NCBI RefSeq assembly: GCF_014655955.1
Contig: NZ_BNBO01000038.1
Span: 1-64,000, forward strand
Direction of reading: 5' to 3'
Length of the DNA stretch: 64,000 nt
Source: Kitasatospora indigofera
Lineage (GTDB): Bacteria; Actinomycetota; Actinomycetes; Streptomycetales; Streptomycetaceae
The notes beneath the pieces are model-generated. The model did no database searches and was not told the origin of the DNA. It saw nothing but the letters and a program-made list of their open reading frames with translations. Below are positions 56,573 to 64,000 of the stretch, one piece after another; the first letter of the stretch is position 1; each line of letters begins with the position of its first letter. The position numbers and the translations under genes were made by a program.

Positions 56573-57475
56573 CTACTTGTGCTTGGGCTTCTTCGGCGCG
56601 GGCGCCGGGTCGGCCGGGTGCGGCGCCACCTTGCGGTCGCCCTTGGTGGCGATCCGCTCCTCGCACAGGCCGGCCAGCACCTTGTACGCCCCGGCGCCCA
56701 TCAGCTCGGTGAGCTCGGGGCGGTAGCTGACGTAGACCGGGTCGGGGCCGTTGTGCGCCTCCGGGCTGCCGGTGCACCACCAGTGCAGGTCGTGGCCGCC
56801 CGGGCCCCAGCCGCGACGGTCGTACTCGCCGATGGTGACCTGGAGGTAGCGGGTGTCGTCCGGCCGGTCGATCCAGTCGTAGGTCCGGCGGACGGGCAGC
56901 TGCCAGCAGACGTCCGGCTTGGTCTCCAGCGGCTCCTTGCCCTCCTTCAGGGCCAGGGTGTGCAGGGCGCAGCCCTCGCCGCCGGGGAAGCCGGGGCGGT
57001 TGAGGAAGACGCAGGCGCCGTCGACCCGGCGGGTCTGGCGGTCGCCGTCCTCGTCGAACATGGTGATGCCGCCGTCGACCTTGATCCGGCCCTTGGCGTC
57101 GGTGCCGTGCTCGAACAGCTCCCAGGTCTCCGGGGTGAGCCGCGCGGCGTGGCCGGCCACCCGCTTCTCGTCGTCCTCGTCCGAGTAGTGCGCGCCCAGC
57201 GTGCAGCAGCCGTCGGACTCGCCGCGCCCCGGCCGGATGCCGTGGCAGCCCTTGCCGAAGATGCAGCTCCAGCGGGAGGTCAGCCAGGTGAGGTCGCAGC
57301 GGAAGACCTGCTCGTCGTCCTCCGGGTCGGTGAACTCCACCCAGGCGCGCGGGAAGTCGAGCGGCACCTCCGGGCGCCGGGTCGGCATCGCGAGATCGAC
57401 CGCGACCGGCTTCGGCTTCTTGGACTTGGCGGGGGAGTCGTGCGGGGCGTTCTTCGAGGTCTCTGCTGCTGCCAC
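56573..57475 (-). CDS. conserved cysteine-rich actinobacterial protein (DUF3109-like)
   Basis: A 300-residue soluble protein. Cysteines lie in RCDLTWLTSRWSCIFGKGCH, SDGCCTLGAHYSDEDDEKRV, DGACVFLNRPGFPGGEGCAL and KPDVCWQLPVRR, about nine in all. The CIFGKGC...CC and C...GC spacing recalls DUF3109/YkgJ-like metal-binding families, so a zinc or iron-sulfur site is likely. Basic low-complexity tails flank both ends (SPAKSKKPKP, APAPKKPKHK). No catalytic motif is recognised. It converges on nuoD. It could be a redox or metal-dependent protein. Confidence 0.7.
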   Translation of the reverse strand: MAAAETSKNAPHDSPAKSKKPKPVAVDLAMPTRRPEVPLDFPRAWVEFTDPEDDEQVFRCDLTWLTSRWSCIFGKGCHGIRPGRGESDGCCTLGAHYSDEDDEKRVAGHAARLTPETWELFEHGTDAKGRIKVDGGITMFDEDGDRQTRRVDGACVFLNRPGFPGGEGCALHTLALKEGKEPLETKPDVCWQLPVRRTYDWIDRPDDTRYLQVTIGEYDRRGWGPGGHDLHWWCTGSPEAHNGPDPVYVSYRPELTELMGAGAYKVLAGLCEERIATKGDRKVAPHPADPAPAPKKPKHK

Positions 57476-57737
57476 TCGGCAAGGGTAGAGCCTTCGGGGG
57501 GTGCGGATCAGCTCCCGGCCGAGGCATTTGCCACGATTTCACCGGCCGGACGGGGGAGCGCCGGCCGGGCCGGGCGGCCGGCGGACGTGAAGGCGGACGT
57601 GAAGGCGGGGTGAAAAGGCCGCCGCGCCCCTCGGCGGCCGGGGCGGGCGCCCTAGGATGGCGGCCGCCGGAGTCGTCCCGCCGGCCGCGCACCGAAGGCG
57701 GCCCCCGGGGCGAGGTCCGCTACGGGGAGGTACGGGG

Positions 57738-58214
57738 ATGAGCAGCAGCAGGGGCAACGGCGGTTCGGGCGGCGGCGGTACGCCCACGGGCGGCACGGGC
57801 GGCGGGTCCGGCCCGGGGGAGCACTTCTCGGTCAAGCCGTGGGAGATGCACGGCGAGGGCCGGGAGTTCGAGCAGATCTCCAACGACTTCGCCCGGGCCG
57901 CGCTGGGCCTGGAGCAGTCGCTGGCCGCCCTCGGCACCCCTTGGGGGCAGGACGAGCCCGGCAGCGGGTTCGGCGGCGGCTACCAGGAGACCCGCGAGGC
58001 GGTGCTCGGCGGGCTGCACGGCATCGCCGACCGGCTCGGGAAGATCGGCACCGGCCTGCACACCATGGCCGACTCGGTGGCGGACACCGACGCCGGCATC
58101 TCGGCGGACTTCGGCCGCACCGCAACCTCCGCACCCGGTGGCGTCGTCCACCCTGCCGGGGGGTTCGCCGCGGGTCCGGTCCGCGGCCCGGCCCGGCCCG
58201 GCCCGGCGGCCTGA
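57738..58214 (+). CDS. WXG100-like ESX-type protein
   Basis: A 158-residue protein. A Gly/Ser-rich N-tail (1-28) precedes a ~85-residue two-helix hairpin (about 38-125) with the central PWGQDEPGSGFGGGY turn, a WxG-type turn, and TGLHTMADSVADTDAGISAD near its end. The C-tail is Gly/Pro/Ala-rich. WXG100 proteins dimerise and are secreted by type VII (ESX) systems. It is the first gene of the toxin module, 71 bp before the large toxin-like gene, and probably its secretion partner. GGGGAGG precedes the ATG. Confidence 0.75.
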   Translation: MSSSRGNGGSGGGGTPTGGTGGGSGPGEHFSVKPWEMHGEGREFEQISNDFARAALGLEQSLAALGTPWGQDEPGSGFGGGYQETREAVLGGLHGIADRLGKIGTGLHTMADSVADTDAGISADFGRTATSAPGGVVHPAGGFAAGPVRGPARPGPAA

Positions 58215-58285
58215 GACCGCTGTTCCCGCCGCCCGTGCACCCGCACGGCGCGCTGTCGCACGACGCTCTTCGAAGGGGGAACCGC

Positions 58286-61200
58286 GTGTCCCGGAAGCTG
58301 CCCGAGGAACTCGCCCCGGTACTGGCCCAGCTGGGCCAGGCCTGGCCGCAGGCGGACGAGGACGGACTGCGCCGGGCGGCCGGGCTGTGGCGCGAGTTCG
58401 CCACCGAGAGCGAACGGCTCGGGCGCCGCGGCGGGGCCTCGGCCGGCCGGGTCACCGGGGAGAACTCCGGCCGCGCGGTGGAGGCCTTCGCCGACCACTG
58501 GCAGACCTTCAGCGGCGGCGGCCGCGGGCACCTGGACGACGCGCAGCAGGCCGCCGAGCTGGTCGCCAAGGCCTTCGAGACGGCGGCCCGGGCCACCGAC
58601 ACCTGCAAGGCGGAGCTGGTCGCCACCCTGACCGCGCTCGCCGAGGACCTGAAGCAGGCCGAGGAGCACGCCGCGGCGGCCAAGCGGACGGCCGCCCAGG
58701 TCTCCACCGCCGCCACCGGGTCGCAGCACACCCAGGGGGTGTTCGGCGCGGTGGTGCAGTCGGTCGGCGCGGCGGCCGCCAAGGTCAAGGACGCCGCCGC
58801 GGACACCGTCGCCGACGCGGTGCGAACGGTGGCGGTGGAGGCCGCCCGGCTGAAGGTCGCCGGGCTGCTGGAGGAACTCGGCCGGGCCATGAAGGCGGCG
58901 GTGCAGAGCGCCGCGAAGGAGCCGGCCCTCACCGCGCTGACCCGGATCGCCGCTGCCGCCGGGACGGCCCACGCCGGCCTCGCCGACGTGCCCACCATGT
59001 CCGAGGTGATGGGCGCCAAGGGCGGCTTCGACCCGGCCGCCGCCGGGCTGCCCGCCGCGCTGGGCGAGCCCGGTGTGCTCGGCGCGGGCGGCGCCGGGCT
59101 GACCGTCCGGCTGGACGAGCAGGGCAAGCCCGTGGTCGGGGTCGAGGGCCTGACCGTCAAGCTCGACGAGAACGGCCGGCCGGCCCTCGACGAGCAGGGC
59201 AACCCGGTCATCCTGCGGGCCGACGGCACCGAGGTGGCCGACCCGACCGGGCTCACGCTGGTGGTCGGCAAGGACGGCAGGCCGGTGGTCGCGGTGGAGG
59301 GCCTGACGGTCGAACTGGACGAGCACGGCAGGCCGCAGGTCGGCCCCGACGGCCGGACCGTCCTGAACGGCCCGGACGGCAAGCCGGTGGTCGCGGTCGA
59401 CCTCACCCAGCACGCCGCCCCCGGCGGGAAGCCGCCGTTCGGCACCGGCCTGGACGCGGTGCCCGGCTCGGGACTGCCCGGCTCGGAGCTGCCCGGCTCG
59501 GGGCTGCCCGGCACCGGCCTGCCCGGATCGGGGCTGCCCGGCGCCGGTGCCCCGGGGGCGGGCCCGGTGGTGGACCTGACGGCCGGCGGCGCCGGACCGG
59601 ACGTCCGGGTCCGGACCGGCCCGGTCGGCGCGGCCGCCTCCTGGGACAACGGCGGCGGCAACGGCAACAGCAACGGCGGCGGTCCGTCGGCCGGCGTGAC
59701 GGTGGACACCCCGGTGGGCCGGCCCGAACGCCCCGCCCCGGCGGGCGGGTCCGGTCACGCGGGCGGCGGCTACGGCCCGGTCTCCGCCGGCGGCTACGCG
59801 CCCGCGCCCCAGGCCGACGCCCCGCCGGCGCCGCACGGCGCGGGCGCGCCGGTCTCGGTGCGCACCGACTCCGTGCTGGCCCCGCCGGCCCCCGACCCGG
59901 GCTCCGCCGGCGGCTACGGCGGCTCCGGGGGCCCGGTCGCCGGCGGGGGCCACTCCGCGGGCGGCGGCCCGGCCGGTGGCGGGTCCGGCGGTTCGGGCGC
60001 GTCCGGCGGGTACGTCCCCGGGGGCGGCGCCGCCTCCGGTGGTGGCGGTGGCTACGGCGGATCCACGGCGCTGCCCGGGGGCGGGAGCTTCGGCTCCGGC
60101 GGTGCCTTCGGCGGTGGCGGTACGGCGGCCGGCGCGGGGCACCTGCCCGCCGCCGGTGGTGCCCAGGGCGGCTCCGGCGCGAGCGGCGTCGGCGCCGGGG
60201 TGGTCGGCGTGCCGGGGGCGGGGGCCCCGGCGGCCGGTGGGTCCGGTGCGGGCGGTGCCGGTGGGTCCGGTGCGGGCGGCTCCGCCGCCGGTGCGGGCGC
60301 ACAGCCGGCGGAGGCCCGCCCGGGTGCCGGCGTGGGCGGATCGCGCGCCGGCTCCGGCGCCACCGGACCGGTGCCGATCGGGACGGGGCCGGTCCTGGCG
60401 CCCGGCCCCGGCCGGGCCGGGACCGAAGGCGGAGGAGGCGGCGCCGGTGCGGGCGCGGGTGCCGGCGCGGGCCACGGGGCCGGCGAGGCGCGCCGTCGCG
60501 GCGAGCAAGGGCCCGGCGAGGGCACCGGCCCCTGGGTCGCGCCGGTCGCCACCGCTCAGCTGCTCGCCCTGCACCTGGCCTCGCGGGCCGCCCGCGGCCA
60601 GGGCGAGGAGGAGCCGGACCAGGTCACACGGATCCGCTGCATCGCCGACAGCCGCCCGTACGGGGTGCCCGGCGGGCTGGGCCCGGTCGACCCGCAGGAG
60701 CAGGCCGAGCTGGAGCGCCGGGTGCCCAAGGGCGCCGACGGCCTGCCGGCCCGGCACCCCGACCCGGCCGCCGGCGGCTGGGCCGAGGTGGTCAACGCCG
60801 CCGGGTACCGCGAGCCGGGCCGGGCCAACAACGCCCTGGAGATTGCCCTCTCCGCGGTGGACACCTTCACCGGCCGTCCGGCCTGCGCCGCCCCGCGCAT
60901 CCCCGCCGAGGGCGGTGCTGGCGAGCGCGGCGGACGCGACCGGGCGGAGCGCGAACTCGGTGCGCCGTTCCGGGACCTGGGCGAGGGCACCGAGGCGTTC
61001 GAGCGGCTGGCCGGCGCGCTGCGCCGGGCCGGGCACGGCGCACAGGCCGTCCTGCTGACGCTGGACGCGTACGGGCGCTCGCACGCCTGGAACGCCGTCA
61101 ACCACCAGGAGACGGTGACCTACCTGGACCACCAGACCGGGCGGCAGGGCCCGGCCCCGCTGCACAGCGCGGACCACGGCCTGTGGGCGATCGCCCTCGA

Positions 61201-61546
61201 CCCGGACTGCCGTCCGCTGGACCTCGCGGAGCGCCGCGCGCGTCCGGCCGTCCCGGCGGCGGACGGAGTCCCGGACGGGGCAGGTGCCCCGGAGGCGGCA
61301 GCCGCCGAGGCACCTGGGACCGCGGCGGCACCGGCCGCGCCCGGAACACCGGGGGCACCGGCGGCTTCCGGGCCGGTCCCGGACGGCGCGGCGTCCGACG
61401 CCGGCACCGCCGAGGGCACCGGCAGCACCAACCCCACCGGCACCGTCGCCGACAGCAGCACCAGCACCGTCACCGCGAAGACCACCGGCACCGACAGCAG
61501 CACCAACACCGACAGCACCTCCCGCATCAGGAGCGCCGACTCGTGA
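58286..61546 (+). CDS. large ESX-type polymorphic toxin with degenerate papain-fold glutamine deamidase domain
   Basis: A 1086-residue protein with a GTG start. Residues ~1-230 are an all-helical WXG/LXG-type N-domain for secretion. Residues ~270-370 have repeats of the pattern LTVxLDExGxP-V. Residues ~390-425 have LPGSGLPG-type repeats, followed by ~300 residues of Gly/Pro/Ala linker. The C-terminal domain from about residue 790 matches the toxin glutamine deamidase (Tox-PL) family: VNAAGYREPGRANNALEIAL, SHAWNAVNHQETVTYLDHQT. His933 and Asp948 are present, but the expected nucleophile in the NNC-type motif is Ala850. The last ~100 residues are Ala/Thr/Gly-rich. The stop overlaps the next gene's start (GTGA). 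Confidence 0.75.
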   Translation: MSRKLPEELAPVLAQLGQAWPQADEDGLRRAAGLWREFATESERLGRRGGASAGRVTGENSGRAVEAFADHWQTFSGGGRGHLDDAQQAAELVAKAFETAARATDTCKAELVATLTALAEDLKQAEEHAAAAKRTAAQVSTAATGSQHTQGVFGAVVQSVGAAAAKVKDAAADTVADAVRTVAVEAARLKVAGLLEELGRAMKAAVQSAAKEPALTALTRIAAAAGTAHAGLADVPTMSEVMGAKGGFDPAAAGLPAALGEPGVLGAGGAGLTVRLDEQGKPVVGVEGLTVKLDENGRPALDEQGNPVILRADGTEVADPTGLTLVVGKDGRPVVAVEGLTVELDEHGRPQVGPDGRTVLNGPDGKPVVAVDLTQHAAPGGKPPFGTGLDAVPGSGLPGSELPGSGLPGTGLPGSGLPGAGAPGAGPVVDLTAGGAGPDVRVRTGPVGAAASWDNGGGNGNSNGGGPSAGVTVDTPVGRPERPAPAGGSGHAGGGYGPVSAGGYAPAPQADAPPAPHGAGAPVSVRTDSVLAPPAPDPGSAGGYGGSGGPVAGGGHSAGGGPAGGGSGGSGASGGYVPGGGAASGGGGGYGGSTALPGGGSFGSGGAFGGGGTAAGAGHLPAAGGAQGGSGASGVGAGVVGVPGAGAPAAGGSGAGGAGGSGAGGSAAGAGAQPAEARPGAGVGGSRAGSGATGPVPIGTGPVLAPGPGRAGTEGGGGGAGAGAGAGAGHGAGEARRRGEQGPGEGTGPWVAPVATAQLLALHLASRAARGQGEEEPDQVTRIRCIADSRPYGVPGGLGPVDPQEQAELERRVPKGADGLPARHPDPAAGGWAEVVNAAGYREPGRANNALEIALSAVDTFTGRPACAAPRIPAEGGAGERGGRDRAERELGAPFRDLGEGTEAFERLAGALRRAGHGAQAVLLTLDAYGRSHAWNAVNHQETVTYLDHQTGRQGPAPLHSADHGLWAIALDPDCRPLDLAERRARPAVPAADGVPDGAGAPEAAAAEAPGTAAAPAAPGTPGAPAASGPVPDGAASDAGTAEGTGSTNPTGTVADSSTSTVTAKTTGTDSSTNTDSTSRIRSADS

Positions 61547-62865
61547 CCACCCGCGCGCAGGCGCTCGACGCCGCCCACCGCTGGATCAACGGCGACCTGC
61601 CCCGGGCGTCCGCCGACTCCGCCACCGGCAGCCGGGCGGTGCACGCCCACGAGTTCGACCTCGGCTGGGTGCTGTGGGCGGACCCCTCGCCGGTCCGGGT
61701 CGACCCGCTGACCGGGGAGCGCCGGGCGCCCGAGGAGATCGGCGCGGCCTGCGCCGTCGTCGACCGTGCCACCGGCGCGCTGAGCGTCTGGCCGTCCGTC
61801 CCCGTCCCCGAGGTGGTGCGGCTCTACCGCGACAGCCTCGGCGCCGGCTGCTACGACCCGGCGCTGCCGCCCGCCACCGGTCCCGGCGCCCGCGCCGAAC
61901 TGACCTACCGGGACGAACTCGGCGGCACCCGGGCCCTGGTGCTGCGCTCCGAGCCCGGCCTGCCGCACCCCGCGCTGCGCGCCTGGCGGCAGCTGCAGCA
62001 GCAGGGCGTCCGGGCCGAGGACGTGGTGTCGGTCCGCACCGACCTGCGGATCGGCGCCCTGCCCGGCGGCTACTGGGCGCACGCGCTGGCCGCCGAACTG
62101 CTCGCCGTCCAGGTCGGGTTCGAGATCCCCTACGGTCCGCGCGCGGACGCCAGGGCGCAGGCCCTGCGGGCGTTGCCGGAGCCCGGGGCGGAGCCGGGGG
62201 CGCCGGCGCCCGCGCGGCGCAACCGGGTGCCGTTCCCCCGCTCGGTGCCCGCGGCGGCGGCCGAGCACGACCGGACCCTCGCGGCCCGGCTCGCCGAGCA
62301 GTTCGGCCCGGCGGGCGTCCGCCGCTTCGACCCGGCCGACGTCGGCCGGGCGGACCTGCCGGAGGTGACCGCCCGGGCCCTGCTGGAGGTCGGCGTACCG
62401 GTCCTGGTCGAGGGGTACTTCGCGCTGCACCACCCGCTGCCGGACGGGATCGCCGACGGCACCCGGCCGGGCCGGGTGCTCCCGGCGGCGGCCGACCACC
62501 TGGCGGAGTCCGGCCGCGGCACCCGGGCCACCGCCCGGGCCGCACAGGAGCTGGTCTCGCAGGTGGTGCTCGGCACCGACGGCTGGTCGGTGATCACGGT
62601 GGACACGGCACGCGGCGCGGTCCGCGCGATCGACCCGGACGACGCCACGGCCCGTCACTGCAACGCGGACCTGCGGGCCTTCGTCCGCTGCCTGGCGCTG
62701 TTCGCGGACCGGCTCCCCCGGCTGCGAGGCCTGCACCCGTACGCGGCCGGGCAGGCCGTCGCCGAACTCCAGTGGGGGCTGGCGGCGGTCGACCGCACCG
62801 TCTTCGACGACCCCGAGAACTGGTGGGCCGTGCTGGTCGAGCAGTTCTGGGACGGCCTGCTGTGA
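61543..62865 (+). CDS. two-domain immunity-like protein (YrhB/Imm35-like plus SUKH-4-like)
   Basis: A 440-residue protein whose GTG start overlaps the toxin gene by four bases, so it is made in fixed ratio. The N-terminal ~90 residues (ALDAAHRWINGDLPR, FDLGWVLWADPSPVR, AVVDRATGALSVWP) look like a YrhB/Imm35 immunity domain. The C-terminal ~190 residues (GTDGWSVITVDTARGAVRAI, HCNADLRAFVRCLALFADRL) look like SUKH-4. The middle part (PHPALRAWRQLQQQGVRAED, TDLRIGALPGGYWAHALAAE) resembles segments found in deaminase-linked immunity proteins. It most likely neutralises the toxin domain or relatives. No signal peptide is visible, so it should act in the cytosol. Confidence 0.7.
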   Translation: MTTRAQALDAAHRWINGDLPRASADSATGSRAVHAHEFDLGWVLWADPSPVRVDPLTGERRAPEEIGAACAVVDRATGALSVWPSVPVPEVVRLYRDSLGAGCYDPALPPATGPGARAELTYRDELGGTRALVLRSEPGLPHPALRAWRQLQQQGVRAEDVVSVRTDLRIGALPGGYWAHALAAELLAVQVGFEIPYGPRADARAQALRALPEPGAEPGAPAPARRNRVPFPRSVPAAAAEHDRTLAARLAEQFGPAGVRRFDPADVGRADLPEVTARALLEVGVPVLVEGYFALHHPLPDGIADGTRPGRVLPAAADHLAESGRGTRATARAAQELVSQVVLGTDGWSVITVDTARGAVRAIDPDDATARHCNADLRAFVRCLALFADRLPRLRGLHPYAAGQAVAELQWGLAAVDRTVFDDPENWWAVLVEQFWDGLL

Positions 62866-62945
62866 CCCCGGACAGCCCTGACCCGACCCGACCCCGATCT
62901 GATCCCGACCCTGACCCGACCCTGACCCGACCTGGTCCTGGTCCC
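62866..62945 (+). repeat. imperfect short tandem repeats after the immunity gene
   Basis: Units of about 11 bp of the form CTGACCCGACC, with variants such as CCGATCTGATC, run from just past the TGA stop to about 62942. Copies are irregular. Confidence 0.6.
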
Positions 62946-62965
62946 GCGCGCCCGGCCTGATCGCG

Positions 62966-63129
62966 GCCCGGACCCGCACGACCCGACCCGGAGCCCCGGC
63001 ACGGCCGTTCGCGGCACCGCCCCCGGGCCGCCGCAGTGCGTCGCGCCGACTGTCCCGGTCGGCGTGCTGTCATGTTTGATGAACCGTCCGAGCGTCGCCC
63101 GGACCCGCACGACCCGACCCGGAGCCCCG
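62966..63129 (+). repeat. 33-bp perfect direct repeat flanking 98 bp
   Basis: The same 33-bp sequence, beginning GCCCGGACCCGCACGACCCG, occurs at 62966-62998 and 63097-63129. The second copy contains the GGAG ribosome site of the downstream gene. The 98 bp between holds a weak 7-bp hairpin and an ATG at 63072. Confidence 0.9.
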
Positions 63130-63131
63130 CC

Positions 63132-64000
63132 TTGACCGTTCCACCCCGCGCGCCCGCGGCCCTGCTCGCCGTCCTGGCGGTGCTCGCCGCGGGCTGCGCC
63201 GCACCGCTCGCCGGCCGGGCGGCCCCCGGGGCCCCGGCGACCGCACTGCGTGCGCAGGTGGCCGCCGCTCCCAGGCCCTGCGACCGGCCGGTCGTGATCG
63301 GCCACCGCGGCTCGCCCGCGGCCGCCCCGGAGAACACCATGGCCTCCTTCGAGGCCGCCCTGCGGGGCGGCGCCGACTGGCTGGAGACCGACGTGCAGAC
63401 CACCAAGGACGGCGTGCCCGTCCTGATGCACGACTCCTCCGTCGACCGGGTCACCGACGGCAAGGGCGAGGTGGCCGCCCTGACGGCCGCCCAGATCGCC
63501 GGCCTGCGGGTCGTCGTGGGCCCCGGCGGCCCCGAGCCCGTCCCGACCCTCGAACAGCTGCTGGCCCGGCTGGCCGGCACCAGGACCAGGCTGCTGATGG
63601 AGATCAAGTGGCAGCGGCCCGAGGACGTCGTCCGGATCGCCCGGATCGCGGCCGCCAGCCGCGCCGACGTCGTCCTGTACTCGTTCTCGGCCGCTCACCT
63701 GAGGCAGGCGCACGAGGAGGCGCCCCGGCTGCCGCTGGTCCTGATCCAGGGCGGCGGCCTGGCGGACCCGCCGGAGGGCCTGCCGCTGGCCGGGCTCGCC
63801 CTGGACGCCGGACTGGCCACCGCCGAGCGGATCGGGGCCGAGCGCCGGGCCGGGCACCAGGTCTACGTGTGGACGCTGGACGACGAACCGTCCTGGCAGG
63901 CGATGTCCGACCGGGACGCGGCCGGCCTGATCACCGATGTGCCCGACCGGGCCCGGCGGTGGGCGGACGCCCATTGCCGCGCGCCGAGGAGCGGTCCGCC
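63132..64000 (+). CDS. glycerophosphodiester phosphodiesterase lipoprotein (3' end cut by window edge)
   Basis: At least 289 residues are encoded, with no stop before 64000. A TTG start at 63132 has GGAG seven nucleotides upstream and gives a lipoprotein signal (ALLAVLAVLAAGC, lipobox LAAG-C). An ATG at 63072 would add 20 residues. The GDPD TIM barrel is clear: VIGHRGSPAAAPENT, WLETDVQTTKDGVPVLMHD and LMEIKW supply the metal ligands and catalytic histidines. VYVWTLDDEPSWQAM and GLITDVPDRA near the end are the usual last strands, so little is missing. It hydrolyses glycerophosphodiesters to glycerol 3-phosphate and alcohol outside the membrane. Confidence 0.9.
   Translation, partial: MTVPPRAPAALLAVLAVLAAGCAAPLAGRAAPGAPATALRAQVAAAPRPCDRPVVIGHRGSPAAAPENTMASFEAALRGGADWLETDVQTTKDGVPVLMHDSSVDRVTDGKGEVAALTAAQIAGLRVVVGPGGPEPVPTLEQLLARLAGTRTRLLMEIKWQRPEDVVRIARIAAASRADVVLYSFSAAHLRQAHEEAPRLPLVLIQGGGLADPPEGLPLAGLALDAGLATAERIGAERRAGHQVYVWTLDDEPSWQAMSDRDAAGLITDVPDRARRWADAHCRAPRSGP

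Noticed and set aside
57738..62865. A complete ESX secretion locus
   Set aside because: Only the WXG100-like partner, toxin and immunity-like genes are here. No EccC/EccD membrane components or mycosin are visible in the window.

Overview
This 64 kb window is high-GC DNA from a filamentous actinomycete of the Streptomyces/Kitasatospora type. The evidence is the strong G/C third-position bias, frequent GTG/TTG starts, and a gene set typical of that group: an MsiK-like sugar ATPase, clpC beside lsr2, radA-disA, an EshA-like encapsulin shell and a WXG100-linked polymorphic toxin. Most of it looks like ordinary chromosome. I see no insertion sequence, prophage, CRISPR array or rRNA. The only RNA gene I can support is tRNA-Thr(TGT); one small-RNA candidate is weaker.

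Layout, left to right. 0.2-13 kb: a sugar-nucleotide transferase, msiK, tRNA-Thr, a group II PLP decarboxylase divergent from an Lrp/AsnC regulator, membrane proteins including a SulP transporter, an AIPR-like protein and a methylguanine methyltransferase. 13-19 kb: an ATP-grasp ligase, then a Family 2B (EshA-like) encapsulin followed by a polyprenyl diphosphate synthase, so probably an isoprenoid-making protein nanocompartment, then a DUF4239 membrane protein. 19-29 kb: tandem DUF1254 paralogues, a single-chain sigma factor/zinc-finger/membrane/BACON protein, radA, disA (c-di-AMP synthesis) and mutY. 29-38 kb: a DHA2 efflux pump with divergent TetR, a secreted M23 peptidase, a threonine-aldolase-like enzyme and a secreted M6 (immune inhibitor A) protease. 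38-46 kb: clpC, lsr2, an acetyltransferase, a BlaI-like repressor, a 40-residue membrane protein and lysS.

46-52 kb is a leftward cofactor operon (DUF2520 Rossmann protein, panC, panD, nadB, nadC, coaX) that uses aspartate both for beta-alanine/pantothenate/CoA and for quinolinate/NAD. 52-57 kb holds a histidine kinase/response regulator pair, then a MidA-like methyltransferase overlapping a NuoD-like Complex I subunit, which is probably its substrate. 57.7-62.9 kb is a three-gene module: a WXG100-like protein, a large toxin-like protein whose papain-fold deamidase domain lacks its nucleophilic cysteine, and a two-domain immunity-like protein. A lipoprotein glycerophosphodiesterase runs off the right edge.

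The most notable observations are the encapsulin/polyprenyl synthase pair, the Cys-to-Ala toxin, the sigma-BACON fusion, the MidA-NuoD coupling, short tandem repeats that start at stop codons, and a promoter-terminator pair that could make a roughly 185-nt RNA between the M6 protease and clpC.
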